Origin: Mycobacterium celatum | GTDB taxonomy: Bacteria > Actinomycetota > Actinomycetes > Mycobacteriales > Mycobacteriaceae | Assembly (NCBI RefSeq): GCF_002101595.1 | Contig: NZ_LQOM01000040.1 | Location: forward strand, 94,207-158,206 | Direction of reading: 5' to 3' | DNA length: 64,000 nucleotides | In this document: positions 26,061 to 35,720 of the stretch, piece after piece | Layout of the letters: the number at the start of each line of letters is the position of its first letter | Numbering within the stretch: position 1 is the stretch's first letter | Position numbers and translations under genes: made by a program | The notes under the pieces: model-generated | What the model was told of the DNA's origin: nothing | The model's database searches: none | Seen by the model: only the letters and a program-made list of their open reading frames with translations

Positions 26061-27071
26061 GTGGCTGAACTCAAACTGGGGTACAAGGCGTCGGCCGAAC
26101 AATTCGCGCCGCGGGAGCTCGTCGAGCTGGCGGTCGCGGCCGAGGCTCACGGCATGGACAGCGCCACCGTCAGCGACCATTTCCAGCCCTGGCGGCACAA
26201 GGGCGGGCACGCCCCGTTCTCGCTGGCCTGGATGACGGCGGTCGGCGAGCGCACCAAGCGCATCACCCTGGGCACCTCGGTGCTCACCCCGACCTTCCGG
26301 TACAACCCCGCCGTCGTCGCCCAGGCATTCGCCACGATGAGCTGCCTCTACCCGGGCCGCATCTTCCTGGGCGTGGGCACCGGCGAGGCTTTGAATGAAA
26401 TCGCTACCGGCTACGAGGGCGAATGGCCGGAGTTCAAGGAGCGCTTCGCCCGGCTGCGCGAGTCGGTCCGGCTGATGCGCGAACTGTGGCGCGGGGACCG
26501 CGTGGATTTCGACGGCGACTACTACCACACCAAAGGCGCCTCGATCTACGACGTTCCCGAGGGCGGCGTCCCGATCTACATCGCCGCGGGCGGGCCGGCG
26601 GTGGCCAAATACGCCGGACGGGCCGGCGACGGGTTCATCTGTACCTCCGGCAAGGGCGAAGAGCTCTACAAGGACAAGCTGATCCCGGCCGTCAAAGAGG
26701 GAGCCGCGGCGGCGAACCGCAGTGTCGACGACATCGACAAGATGATCGAGATCAAGATCTCGTACGACCCCGACCCCAAGCTGGCGCTGGAGAACACCCG
26801 GTTCTGGGCGCCGCTGTCGCTGACAGCCGAGCAAAAGCACAGCATCGACGACCCGATCGAGATGGAGAAAGCCGCCGACGCGCTGCCCATCGAGCAGGTC
26901 GCCAAGCGTTGGATCGTCGCGTCGGACCCCGACGAGGCCGTCGAGAAGGTCGGCCAGTACGTCACGTGGGGCCTCAACCACCTGGTGTTCCATGCGCCCG
27001 GCCACGACCAGCGCCGGTTCCTCGAGCTCTTCGAGAAGGATCTCGCGCCGCGGCTGCGGCGACTGGCCTGA
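26061..27071 (+). CDS. fgd1: F420-dependent glucose-6-phosphate dehydrogenase
   Basis: This 336-residue enzyme oxidises glucose-6-phosphate to 6-phosphogluconolactone and reduces coenzyme F420. The sequence is nearly identical to the known Fgd1, from AELKLGYKASAEQFAPREL through TVSDHFQPWRHKGGHAPFSL (His40 region) and GVGTGEALNEIATGYEGEWP to the C-terminal APGHDQRRFLELFEKDL. It supplies F420H2 for F420-dependent reductases, including enzymes that activate nitroimidazoles. It starts at GTG 26061 and is followed directly by pta and ackA, as in M. tuberculosis. Confidence 0.97.
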   Translation: MAELKLGYKASAEQFAPRELVELAVAAEAHGMDSATVSDHFQPWRHKGGHAPFSLAWMTAVGERTKRITLGTSVLTPTFRYNPAVVAQAFATMSCLYPGRIFLGVGTGEALNEIATGYEGEWPEFKERFARLRESVRLMRELWRGDRVDFDGDYYHTKGASIYDVPEGGVPIYIAAGGPAVAKYAGRAGDGFICTSGKGEELYKDKLIPAVKEGAAAANRSVDDIDKMIEIKISYDPDPKLALENTRFWAPLSLTAEQKHSIDDPIEMEKAADALPIEQVAKRWIVASDPDEAVEKVGQYVTWGLNHLVFHAPGHDQRRFLELFEKDLAPRLRRLA

Positions 27072-27072
27072 C

Positions 27073-29190
27073 GTGCCCACCTCGAGCATCTACATCACGT
27101 CGCCGGAAGGCGACACCGGTAAGTCGACGATCGCGCTGGGCGTGCTGCACCTGCTGGCCGCCACGGTGGCCCGGGTCGGCGTGTTCCGGCCGATCGTGCG
27201 GGCGGGCGGCGGTGATCGCAAGCGCGGCGAAGCCGGGCGCAGCGGGTCGCCGCGGGTTGATACCGATCGCGACTACATCGCAGAACTGTTGTTGGCGCAC
27301 GCCACCGCCGGCCTGTCCTACGAGCAGTGCGTCGGGGTCACCTACCAGCAGCTACACCAGGACACCGACGCCGCGCTCACCGAGATCGTCGACCGGTTCC
27401 ACGTCGTCGCTGACCAGTGCGACGCGGTGGTCATCGTCGGCAGTGACTACAACGATGTCGCGGCCCCCGCCGAGCTGTCGGTCAACGCCCGCATCGCGGT
27501 CAACCTCGGTGCGCCGGTGGTCTTGACGGTTCGTGCCCTGGGCCGCACGCCCGACGAGGTCGCCCAGGTCGTCGAGATCTGCCTGGCCGAACTGGCCGCC
27601 CAGCACGCCCACGCCGCGGCGGTGGTGGCCAACCGCTGCGACCCTTCGCACATGAAGGCGGTCGCTGCGGCGTTGAGCGGGTTCGAACCGAACACCTACG
27701 TGCTGCCCGACGAGCCGCTGCTGGTCGCGCCGACGGTAGCCGACCTGCAAACCGCCGTAAACGGCACTCTGCTGTCCGGTGACACCGAGCTGATGGGCCG
27801 CGAGGCGATGGGGGTGGTGGTCGCCGGGATGACCGCCGACCATGTGCTGGAGCGGTTGAGCGACGGGGTGGCGGTGATCACCCCGGGCGACCGCTCCGAC
27901 GTCGTCCTCGCCGTGGCGAGTGCGCATGCGGCAGAAGGGTTTCCGTCGCTGTCGTGCATGATCCTCAACGGCGGGTTCGAGCTGCATCCGTCGATCGCCG
28001 CGCTGGTGTCCGGGCTGCGGTTGCGGCTGCCGATCATCGCGACGACGCTGGGCACCTACGACACCGCCAGCGCCGTCGCGTCGGCGCGCGGCCGGATCAC
28101 CGCCGGCTCACAGCGCAAGATCGACACCGCGCTGGCGCTGATGGAACGCAACGTCGACGTCGCCGAACTGGTTGCGCGGCTGGCGATCCCGATTCCGACC
28201 GTCACCACGCCGCAGATGTTCACCTACCAGCTGCTGGATCGTGCCCGCTCGGACCGCAAGCACATCGTGCTGCCCGAGGGCGACGACGACCGCATCCTGC
28301 GCTCGGCCGGACGGCTGCTGCAGCGCCGGGTGGCCGACCTGACGATTCTCGGCGACGAGAACGAGATCCGGTCCCGGGCAGCCGAACTCGGCGTCGACCT
28401 GTCGGTGGCCGCGGTGCTCGACCCCCGCACCAGCGAGCTGCGGGAGAAGTTCGCCGACCAGTACGCCGAGCTGCGAGCCGACAAGGGCGTCACGCTCGAG
28501 TTGGCGGGTGAGGTCATGCGCGACGTGTCCTATTTCGGCACCATGCTGGTATACAACGGTCTGGTCGACGGGATGGTGTCCGGCGCGGCGCACACCACCG
28601 CCCACACGGTGCGGCCCGCGTTCGAGATCATCCGCACCGCGCCGGACGTCTCCACGGTGTCGTCCGTCTTCCTGATGTGCCTGCCGGATCGGGTGCTGGC
28701 CTACGGCGACTGCGCGATTGTCCCGGACCCGACGGTCGAGCAGCTGGCCGACATCGCGATCAGCTCGGCCCGCACCGCTGCCCGGTTCGGCATCGAACCG
28801 CGGGTGGCCATGCTGTCCTACTCCACCGGTGACTCCGGCGCGGGCGCCGGCGTCGACAAGGTCAGGGCGGCAACGGAATTGGTTCGCAGCCGGGCACCGG
28901 AGCTGCTGGTCGAGGGACCCATCCAGTACGACGCCGCGGTGGACCCGTCGGTGGCCGCGACCAAGCTGCGCGAATCGGCGGTGGCCGGGCGCGCGACGGT
29001 GCTGATCTTCCCGGACCTCAACGCCGGCAACAACGCCTACAAGGCCGTGCAGCGCAGCGCCGGCGCCATCGCGATCGGCCCGGTGCTGCAGGGCCTCAAC
29101 AAGCCGGTGAACGACCTGTCCCGCGGCGCCCTCGCCGAAGACATCGTCAACACCGTTGCCATCACCGCGATCCAGGCGCAGGGGTCATGA
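27073..29190 (+). CDS. pta: Phosphate acetyltransferase
   Basis: This 705-residue protein is of the long Pta type. An N-terminal BioD/P-loop domain (ITSPEGDTGKSTIALG at residues 8-23) and a DRTGG-like middle domain are followed by the catalytic domain from about residue 380 (TYQLLDRARSDRKHIVLPEG ... GSGAAHTTAHTV-type and IQYDAAVDPSVAATK). It interconverts acetyl-CoA and acetyl phosphate. GTG 27073 follows the fgd1 TGA by one base, and its stop overlaps the ackA ATG (ATGA), so the three genes form an operon. Confidence 0.95.
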   Translation: MPTSSIYITSPEGDTGKSTIALGVLHLLAATVARVGVFRPIVRAGGGDRKRGEAGRSGSPRVDTDRDYIAELLLAHATAGLSYEQCVGVTYQQLHQDTDAALTEIVDRFHVVADQCDAVVIVGSDYNDVAAPAELSVNARIAVNLGAPVVLTVRALGRTPDEVAQVVEICLAELAAQHAHAAAVVANRCDPSHMKAVAAALSGFEPNTYVLPDEPLLVAPTVADLQTAVNGTLLSGDTELMGREAMGVVVAGMTADHVLERLSDGVAVITPGDRSDVVLAVASAHAAEGFPSLSCMILNGGFELHPSIAALVSGLRLRLPIIATTLGTYDTASAVASARGRITAGSQRKIDTALALMERNVDVAELVARLAIPIPTVTTPQMFTYQLLDRARSDRKHIVLPEGDDDRILRSAGRLLQRRVADLTILGDENEIRSRAAELGVDLSVAAVLDPRTSELREKFADQYAELRADKGVTLELAGEVMRDVSYFGTMLVYNGLVDGMVSGAAHTTAHTVRPAFEIIRTAPDVSTVSSVFLMCLPDRVLAYGDCAIVPDPTVEQLADIAISSARTAARFGIEPRVAMLSYSTGDSGAGAGVDKVRAATELVRSRAPELLVEGPIQYDAAVDPSVAATKLRESAVAGRATVLIFPDLNAGNNAYKAVQRSAGAIAIGPVLQGLNKPVNDLSRGALAEDIVNTVAITAIQAQGS

Positions 29191-30341
29191 CCGTGCCCCT
29201 CGTGCTGGTGATCAACTCCGGCTCGTCGTCACTGAAATACCAGTTGCTCCAGCCTGATTCCGGCGAGTCGCGGGCGGATGGCCTCGTCGAGCGGATCGGC
29301 GAGCGCGGCTCGGAGGTTCCCGACCACGATGCGGCACTGCGGCTGGCGTTCGACCGGCTGGCCGACGACGGGATCGACCTGAAGACCTGCGGGCTGACGG
29401 CGGTAGGGCACCGGGTGGTGCACGGCGGCCAGGACTTCTACCGGCCCACCGTCCTTGACGATGCGGTGATCACCAAGCTGAAAGAGCTGTCGCCGCTGGC
29501 CCCGCTGCACAACCCCCCGGCGCTGCGGGGCATCGAGGTGGCCCGCAAGCTGCTGCCCGACGTCCCGCACGTCGCGGTGTTCGACACGGCCTTCTTCCAC
29601 GACCTGCCGCCGGCCGCGGCGACCTATGCGATCGAGCGCGACCTGGCCGACCGGTGGCAGATTCGCCGATACGGCTTTCACGGCACGTCGCACCAGTACG
29701 TCAGCGAGCAGGCGGCGGCTTTTCTGGGCCGGCCGGTGCGCGAACTGAATCAGATTGTGCTGCACCTCGGTAACGGCGCTTCCGCGTCGGCGATCGTGGG
29801 TGGCCGACCCATCGACACTTCCATGGGGTTGACTCCGTTGGAAGGCCTGGTGATGGGCACCCGCAGCGGCGACATCGACCCGGGGATCATCGGGTACCTC
29901 TGTCGTGAGGCGAAGATGAGCGTCGACGACATCGAGTCGATGCTCAACCATCGCTCCGGGGTGCTGGGACTGGCCGGCGAACGCGACTTTCGCCGGCTGC
30001 GGGAGATGATCGAATCCGGTGACAGCTCAGCGCAATTGGCTTACGACGTGTTCATCCACCGGCTGCGCAAATACGTCGGCGCTTATCTGGCGGTGCTGGG
30101 CCGCACCGACGCCGTGAGCTTCACCGCCGGCATCGGCGAGAACGCCGCGACGGTGCGTCGCGACGCGCTGAGCGGCCTTGCGGCACTGGGCATCGAGGTC
30201 GACGAGCAGCGCAACCTCGAGCAGGCTCACGGCGTGCGGCGGATCTCCACCGACGCCTCACCCGTTGCCGTACTGGTGATTCCGACCAATGAAGAACTGG
30301 CCATCGCCCGCGACTGTCTGAGCGTGATTGCGGCGCGGTGA
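29187..30341 (+). CDS. ackA: Acetate kinase
   Basis: This 384-residue enzyme makes acetate and ATP from acetyl phosphate and ADP, or the reverse. It has the two acetate-kinase signatures: LVINSGSSSLKY at the N-terminus and RYGFHGTSHQYVS in the middle, plus IVLHLGNGASASAI and FTAGIGENAATVR (phosphate loop and adenine site). Length matches AckA of M. tuberculosis. It overlaps pta by 4 bp. In M. tuberculosis pknG follows in opposite orientation; here about 5.4 kb lie between them. Confidence 0.96.
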   Translation: MTVPLVLVINSGSSSLKYQLLQPDSGESRADGLVERIGERGSEVPDHDAALRLAFDRLADDGIDLKTCGLTAVGHRVVHGGQDFYRPTVLDDAVITKLKELSPLAPLHNPPALRGIEVARKLLPDVPHVAVFDTAFFHDLPPAAATYAIERDLADRWQIRRYGFHGTSHQYVSEQAAAFLGRPVRELNQIVLHLGNGASASAIVGGRPIDTSMGLTPLEGLVMGTRSGDIDPGIIGYLCREAKMSVDDIESMLNHRSGVLGLAGERDFRRLREMIESGDSSAQLAYDVFIHRLRKYVGAYLAVLGRTDAVSFTAGIGENAATVRRDALSGLAALGIEVDEQRNLEQAHGVRRISTDASPVAVLVIPTNEELAIARDCLSVIAAR

Positions 30342-30345
30342 AGGC

Positions 30346-30351
30346 TACAGT
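30346..30351 (+). promoter_or_regulatory. Leaderless -10 box of the PknD-like gene
   Basis: TACAGT at 30346-30351 ends 7 nt before ATG 30359. It supports that start rather than the upstream GTG at 30338 and suggests transcription independent of ackA, whose stop is only 17 bp upstream. Confidence 0.45.
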
Positions 30352-30358
30352 TTGGAAC

Positions 30359-32197
30359 ATGGGTGAGCAGCCTGGCATTGCACCGATCGGGACGCAATTC
30401 GGCCGCTACAAGATCCGCGCGCTGCTTCGCCACACCGGCGTCGGTCAGGTCTACGAGGCCACAGACACGGCCAAAGAACGCACGGTCGGTCTCACGCTGC
30501 TGCCGCCGACCGTGGATCGTGATCGGTTCTTCCGCGAAATGGACGTCGTCGCGGGGCTGAAAGAACCGCACGTCATCCCGGTCCTCGACTGGGGGGAGAT
30601 CGACGGGCGCTGCTATGTCGCGACGCAATGGGTGCCGGGGGAGACGCTTCAATCGCTGGTGGCCACATTCGGGCCAGTCGACGCGGTACGCGCGGTGGCA
30701 ATCATCGAGCAGATCGCCGCGGCTCTCGACGCTGCGCACGCTGTTCGGCTGATCCATCGGGATCTCAAGCCGGAGAACATCGTTGTCACCGACGAGGGCG
30801 ACGCGTACCTGCTCGGCCTCGGCATTGCCGACCCGACACTGAGCGCGCCCGGGCCGACGGCGACTTCCTATGCGTATATGGCACCGGAGCGTTTCGACCA
30901 AGGGCCCGTGACCAACCGCGCCGACGTCTATTCGCTCGCCGCTGTCCTGACCGCCATCCTGACCGGCGACCGGCCGTTCCCCGCCGCGACGACGGTGGGC
31001 CAGGTCATCAAGGCCCACCTGACCGCCCCGCCACCCAAGCCCAGCTTGGCCCGGCCGCACGCCATTTCGGCCCGGTTCGACGGCGTCGTCGCGCGCGGAA
31101 TGGCGAAGAATCCCCAGCAGCGGTTCGCCACGGCGGGCGATCTCGCTCGCGCCGCCCGCGACGCGCTCGCGGGCGCCGGGGAGGCACCCACGATGGTTCG
31201 CCGGGCCAGCGACCTCGGGAAGGTCATCGCCGCTCGGCGCGGCGGCGGCCGTCTCCCCGACCCGATTCCCAACCTGGACTTCTACTCACAGGAGTCCGCC
31301 GCGCCGCCGTGGCGGCGCTCCAGGCTGCTGCCGCTGGCGATCGGTGTGGTGGCGCTGCTGGTGCTCGCTGCTGTTGGCGTCGTCGTGTGGCGGGTGGCCG
31401 CGACGGGCGGAGAACCGCACGCCCAACCGTCGGCCGCGCCGAAAACGTATCAACCGACCGTGCTGCCGTTCACCGGGCTCACCGGTCCGGAGGGCGTGGC
31501 GGTGGACCCGGCGGGCAACGTCTACGTCGCCAACATCGACAACGACCGGGTGCTGAAGCTGGAGTCCGGCACAACCACCCAGACCGTGCTGCCGTTCACC
31601 AACCTGAAGGAACCGTACGGCCTGGCGGTCGACAAGGACGGCAACGTCTACGTCGCCGACACCGACGGCAACCGCGTAGTGAAACTCGATGTGGGGACAA
31701 CCAATCAGACTGTGCTGCCGTTCGACGGGCTCAACCGGCCAGAGGGGCTTGCGGTGGACACGGCGGGCCGCGTCTACGTCGCCGACACTCTCAACAACCG
31801 AGTCCTGAAGCTCGATGTGGGATCGACCAGCCAGACCGTGTTGCAGTTCAACGGCCTCGAACGGCCCAAGGGGGTCGCGGTGGACAGGGCCGGTCGCGTC
31901 TACGTCACCGATACCGGCAACAACCGGGTGCTCAAGCTGCCGCCGGGATCGACCAGCCAGGAGGTACTCCCGTTCACCGGCCTGAAAGACCCGTCCGGAC
32001 TGGCGGCCGACGAGCAAGGCGCTGTCTACGTCACCGACGGCAGCAGGGTGGTGCGGTTGGACGCGCGGTCGAACCAGCAGACCGTGGTGCCGGTCACCGG
32101 CCTCGGCTACACCCGGGGTGTGGCGGTGGACGACGCAGGCAACGTCTACGTCACCGACTACGGCAACGACCAGGTGGTCAAGCTGGTGCCGAGCTGA
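30359..32197 (+). CDS. PknD-like membrane protein: degenerate Ser/Thr kinase domain plus six-bladed NHL propeller
   Basis: This 612-residue protein has the PknD layout: a cytoplasmic kinase-like domain (1-275), a linker, one membrane helix (about 323-345) and six NHL repeats outside (about 363-612). Each repeat has the form VLPFxGL..P.GVAVD..GNVYVxD..NNRVxKL. The kinase domain keeps HRDLKPEN (133-140) and APE (175-177). However, the ATP-anchoring Lys of VAxK is Thr46 (VGLT), the metal-binding DFG is GLG (153-155) and the glycine loop is degenerate (RHTGVGQV). PknD itself has VALK and DFG. It is therefore probably a catalytically dead sensor or allosteric partner rather than an active kinase. 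Confidence 0.85.
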   Translation: MGEQPGIAPIGTQFGRYKIRALLRHTGVGQVYEATDTAKERTVGLTLLPPTVDRDRFFREMDVVAGLKEPHVIPVLDWGEIDGRCYVATQWVPGETLQSLVATFGPVDAVRAVAIIEQIAAALDAAHAVRLIHRDLKPENIVVTDEGDAYLLGLGIADPTLSAPGPTATSYAYMAPERFDQGPVTNRADVYSLAAVLTAILTGDRPFPAATTVGQVIKAHLTAPPPKPSLARPHAISARFDGVVARGMAKNPQQRFATAGDLARAARDALAGAGEAPTMVRRASDLGKVIAARRGGGRLPDPIPNLDFYSQESAAPPWRRSRLLPLAIGVVALLVLAAVGVVVWRVAATGGEPHAQPSAAPKTYQPTVLPFTGLTGPEGVAVDPAGNVYVANIDNDRVLKLESGTTTQTVLPFTNLKEPYGLAVDKDGNVYVADTDGNRVVKLDVGTTNQTVLPFDGLNRPEGLAVDTAGRVYVADTLNNRVLKLDVGSTSQTVLQFNGLERPKGVAVDRAGRVYVTDTGNNRVLKLPPGSTSQEVLPFTGLKDPSGLAADEQGAVYVTDGSRVVRLDARSNQQTVVPVTGLGYTRGVAVDDAGNVYVTDYGNDQVVKLVPS

Positions 32198-32198
32198 C

Positions 32199-33380
32199 CT
32201 ACAGGAACCCCAGCGCGCGCCTGCCGCTGCCGACCGCCGGGGTGGGGTCGGACTGCAGGGTCCGCGCCAGCAGCTCGTAGTAGACGTCGCGAAAGTCGGT
32301 GGTGGGCTTCAGGTCTCCGTTGTCCAGGTCGGTCAGGCTGGGCTCGTCGCCGTAGAAGCCGCCCCTGACCGGTGCGCCGGCGACGAACACGGGGCCGGCG
32401 GTGCCGTGGTCGGTGCCCTGCGACGCGTTGGCCCTCACCCGCCGGCCGAACTCCGAGTACGCCAGCACGACGACGTTCCTGCCGTACCGGTCGCCGGCCA
32501 TCTGCTGCAGGAACGGCGTGAGCGCGTCATCGAAGGTCGCCAGCAGGCGCTGCTGCGTTTCGCGTTCGTCGGCGTGGGTGTCGAATCCGCCGAGTTGCAC
32601 CGTGTAGACCCGGGTCGGCACCCCGGCGCGCACCGCGCCGGCAACCATGCTCAGCTGGGCGGCCAGCCAGTTGTGCTCCTCGCCGGTCGGTTTGATGTCC
32701 GCGAAGGTGGTGTCGGTGGTGCGGCTTGCGCAGTAGGCGGCGCACACCGCGGACATCGCCGGGGTGTCGTCCGGGTCGTCGACGCCCAGCGCCGCCTTGG
32801 TCGCGGCGAATCTGTCCGCCGACTCCGGCGCTGCGGTCGGGGAAAGTGCTGCGGCCGTGCATTTTTCACCTACCGCCAGCGGCGGCAAAACCGATCCGAT
32901 GTTGACGGCGCGCAGTGGATCGTCGCCCGTGGCGTCGAGCCAGCGGCCGATCCAGCCCGTCGAGACGGGCTCGGCCGGCGAGGCTGTCTGCCAGATATCC
33001 ATGGACCGGAAGTGGCTGTGGTCGGGCCGCGGGTAGCTGACTCCCCGCACGATGGCCAGCTTGCGCTGGTTCCACAGCTGGGCCATACCTTTCAAAGCAG
33101 GGTTGAGCCCCAGCTGCTGGTCAAGGTGCAGCACATCGCCCGGGGCATAAGCAAGTTCAGGGCGGGCGTCGTGATAAGCGTTGTCGGCGTGCGGGATTAC
33201 GGTGTTGATGCCGTCGTTGCCGCCGTAGAGGGTGACGATCACCAGCACGCCCCTGCCGTCGGCCAGCGGTCGATCGTGGGCCGCCCGCAACAGGTCGGGC
33301 CAGCTGACCGCCACCGTCCCGGACAGCAGACCGGCAGCGCCCACCCCCGCGCTGGCGATCAGGAACTTGCGGCGATTCAT
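32199..33380 (-). CDS. DUF1501 protein with Tat signal
   Basis: This 393-residue protein starts with NRRKFLIASAGVGAAGLLSG, a twin-arginine signal of the RRxFL type. The mature part has LYGGNDGINTVIP, RGVSYPRPDHSHFRSMDIW and NVVVLAYSEFGRRVRAN, which are DUF1501 signatures related to sulfatase/alkaline-phosphatase folds. DUF1501 proteins are normally paired with a DUF1800 protein, as here: the ATG at 33380 overlaps the DUF1800 stop. The function of the pair is not established. Its stop lies one base from the end of the converging PknD-like gene. Confidence 0.88.
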   Translation of the reverse strand: MNRRKFLIASAGVGAAGLLSGTVAVSWPDLLRAAHDRPLADGRGVLVIVTLYGGNDGINTVIPHADNAYHDARPELAYAPGDVLHLDQQLGLNPALKGMAQLWNQRKLAIVRGVSYPRPDHSHFRSMDIWQTASPAEPVSTGWIGRWLDATGDDPLRAVNIGSVLPPLAVGEKCTAAALSPTAAPESADRFAATKAALGVDDPDDTPAMSAVCAAYCASRTTDTTFADIKPTGEEHNWLAAQLSMVAGAVRAGVPTRVYTVQLGGFDTHADERETQQRLLATFDDALTPFLQQMAGDRYGRNVVVLAYSEFGRRVRANASQGTDHGTAGPVFVAGAPVRGGFYGDEPSLTDLDNGDLKPTTDFRDVYYELLARTLQSDPTPAVGSGRRALGFL

Positions 33381-34693
33381 GATGTCAAGTACTCCGGTGT
33401 GTTCACCGCCGCGGCCAGCAGCTGCACGGGCTTGCGCGCCAACGGCTTGAGTGCGGCGACGGTCCGATCCGACCACGCCCCGACGCCGATGAGATAACCC
33501 GCGGCGTCGATGCGGTCCTCGGCGGCGGCGTCCTCTATCGCGGACAGGTCACCGGCGCGGGCCAGGTTGCTCGCCGCGCGCAACCGCACGTCGGCGCTGG
33601 CGGTGGACAGCCACACCTGACCGTGAGGCCACCCGCCCACGTCCGGCGGGTAGAAAGGCCGCTGCCCCAGTGCTTTCAGCGTCGCGTCGGCGGTCTTGAG
33701 GCGTTTCGGGGTGTCGAGCGGAATGCGCAGGGTCCGGATCATTCCGACGAGCCACTCCACGGGCGTGTTGACGATCGCAGCACGGGCACCGAGGAACTCG
33801 TCGTCGGTGAGGATCGCCGTGGTCAGCGCCTTCAGGTCGCGGCCCGGGCCGTAGGCGGCGGCGACGCGGTCCAGTGCGGCTCTTGATGGCGGGTCGTCGG
33901 AAGCCAGCTGCTGCCACAGCCGTCCGGCGACGTATTCCGCCGACTTCGGCTGGGCCAGCACGGTGTCGCAGAATCCGGCCGCGTCGAAATCACCCGTGGC
34001 ACCGAGCACCGTCTTGGTGGTGTCGTCGTGGCGCCTGGGCAGCATCGACGTTTCGCCACCCGGCTTGATCACCCAGCCGGTCAGAGCCCGGGCGCCGGCC
34101 CGCACGTCGTCCTCGGTGTAGCCGTTGCCGTGGCCCAGCGCGAACAACTCCATGAATTCGCGGGCCAGGTTTTCGTTGGGGGCCTTGGCGGTGTTCGTCT
34201 GGCCGTCAAGCCAGCGCAGCATCGCCGCATCGGTCAGCATCGCGTAGGCCAGCGTCCGAAAGTCGCCGAGTGCGAGCGTGCGCAGCTTCTGATTCTGCGC
34301 CGCCATGTAGTCGGCGACCCGGACCTTCTGTGCGGAGGTGGCGAAGTGGTTGTGCCACAGCAAGGTCAACTTCTCGTGGACCGGTTGCTCGACCGAGGCC
34401 ATGCGATGCAGCCACCACGCCGACAGCTCGGACATCTGCTCGGATAGCTGCCGATTGTGTGCCTTTCGCGCTTCTTTGGTTGCGCCCTTGCCAGGCGCGC
34501 GCGGCACCTCGAAGGTGGGCATCGGCGTCGCGCGGGCCCCGGGGTCGGCGTCGGGGTCCGAATCCAGCGCCGCCGCAACGTAAGTCGGCCAGTCTTGCGC
34601 GACGACCGCGTCGACGGTCGGGCCGCTCACCCCGAACCCTGTGCGGCGCAGGATTCGGGCAGTGGTGATCCACCGGTCGGATTGCCCCGCCAT
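33377..34693 (-). CDS. DUF1800 family protein
   Basis: This 438-residue protein has the DUF1800 hallmarks: LRRTGFGVSGP near the start, LTLLWHNHFATSAQKV, NENLAREFMELFALGHGNGYTEDDV and LIDDFGG-like PPDVGGWPHGQVWLS towards the end. No signal peptide is evident; it may be carried with the DUF1501 partner. The pair is widespread in bacteria and its role is unknown. It overlaps the DUF1501 gene by 4 bp. ATG 34693 is directly before the conserved helix. Confidence 0.87.
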   Translation of the reverse strand: MAGQSDRWITTARILRRTGFGVSGPTVDAVVAQDWPTYVAAALDSDPDADPGARATPMPTFEVPRAPGKGATKEARKAHNRQLSEQMSELSAWWLHRMASVEQPVHEKLTLLWHNHFATSAQKVRVADYMAAQNQKLRTLALGDFRTLAYAMLTDAAMLRWLDGQTNTAKAPNENLAREFMELFALGHGNGYTEDDVRAGARALTGWVIKPGGETSMLPRRHDDTTKTVLGATGDFDAAGFCDTVLAQPKSAEYVAGRLWQQLASDDPPSRAALDRVAAAYGPGRDLKALTTAILTDDEFLGARAAIVNTPVEWLVGMIRTLRIPLDTPKRLKTADATLKALGQRPFYPPDVGGWPHGQVWLSTASADVRLRAASNLARAGDLSAIEDAAAEDRIDAAGYLIGVGAWSDRTVAALKPLARKPVQLLAAAVNTPEYLTS

Positions 34694-34796
34694 GACACAA
34701 CTGTGAACCGTGGACCTGGAAATTTGCTGAGGACACGCTTTGTTTGCCTGTGGATATCCGGAGTCGTGGTTTTGGGCCGCGTGCGAGGGTTGCGCG

Positions 34797-35640
34797 ATGG
34801 GGGAGCCGTTCGTCGGCAGCGAGGCGTTGGCGCGTGGGGCAGTGAGTCGGCATCAGTTGCGGACGCGGTACACGGCGGTGTTTCCGAATGTGTATTTGCC
34901 GAGGCGGCCCGAGCCGACTCTCGAGCAGCGCATTGCCGCGGCATGGTTGTGGTCTGATCGCCAGGGGGTGATCGCCGGAACAGCGGCCGCCGCTCTACAC
35001 GACGCCAAGTGGATCGACGACGACATCGCCATCGAGTTGCTCTACCCCAATGCCCACCCTCCGCCAGGTGCGGACGCGTCGTGACGTGTTGCTCGATGGA
35101 GAAGTCATGACCGTGGCCGGCCGCGCGGTAACCACACCCGAGCGCACCGCCTTCGACATCGGCCGGCGTGAGGCACCGCGCTTGGCGGTTGCTCGACTCG
35201 ACGCACTGGCGCGCGCATCGGGATTCAAGATCGACGACGTTGCCTCCCTCGCCCTACGCCACCGCGGCGTGCGTGGGCTGCGGCGATTGGAGGACGTGCT
35301 CAACCTGGTCGACGCGGGCGCGGAATCTCCCCGGGAAACCTACCTGCGGCTGCTCCTCATTGACGCCGGCCTGCGCCGGCCGCAGACGCAAATTCCCGTC
35401 GTGACCGCGGTGGAAACGTACTACTTGGACATGGGTTGGGAAGATTGCATGGTCGCGGTCGAATACGACGGCGACCACCATCGAACCGATCCACTGCAAT
35501 ACCGCAAGGACATTCGGCGGCGGGAGACGCTCGAGCGGCTGGGCTGGATCGTCATCCGCGTGGTCGCGGGCGATCACCCGGTCGACATCCTGCGCCGGGT
35601 GCGTCAGGCATTGCAGTCGCGGAAATCGAGTGTGCACTGA
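34797..35640 (+). pseudogene. DUF559-type (PD-(D/E)xK fold) endonuclease-like protein, frameshifted
   Basis: The first frame from ATG 34797 gives an N-terminal winged-helix part (VGSEALARGAVSRHQLRTRY ... VFPNVYLPR) and ends at TGA 35084. The second frame continues the same protein from RTRRDVLLDGE to residue stop 35640 with VAVEYDGDHHRTD, then RRETLERLGWIVIRV, the DUF559/Vsr-like nuclease core. The two parts join near 35065-35080 if one base is removed (or two added). Mycobacteria carry many such AbiEi/DUF559 fusions. The gene is either a pseudogene or hit by an assembly indel. It lies in the extra block between ackA and pknG. Confidence 0.78.
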
Positions 35641-35720
35641 GGGTTTTCAGTGTGAAGCCATGGCGGGAAAATTGCGAAAACCCCGCCCTACGTGCACAAT
35701 CGACGCCCAGGATTCACACT
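35641..35720. repeat. Nested intergenic inverted repeats after the DUF559 gene
   Basis: Arms AGTGTGAA (35649-35656) and TTCACACT (35713-35720) pair perfectly, enclosing GGCGGG/CCCGCC at 35662-35687. GGGTTTTC (35641-35648) pairs with GAAAACCC (35676-35683) in an alternative fold. From memory, similar GTGTGAA...GCGAAAACCCCGCC...TTCACAC elements recur after DUF559 genes in other mycobacteria. It also lies between convergent genes, so it may serve as a terminator. Confidence 0.45.
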
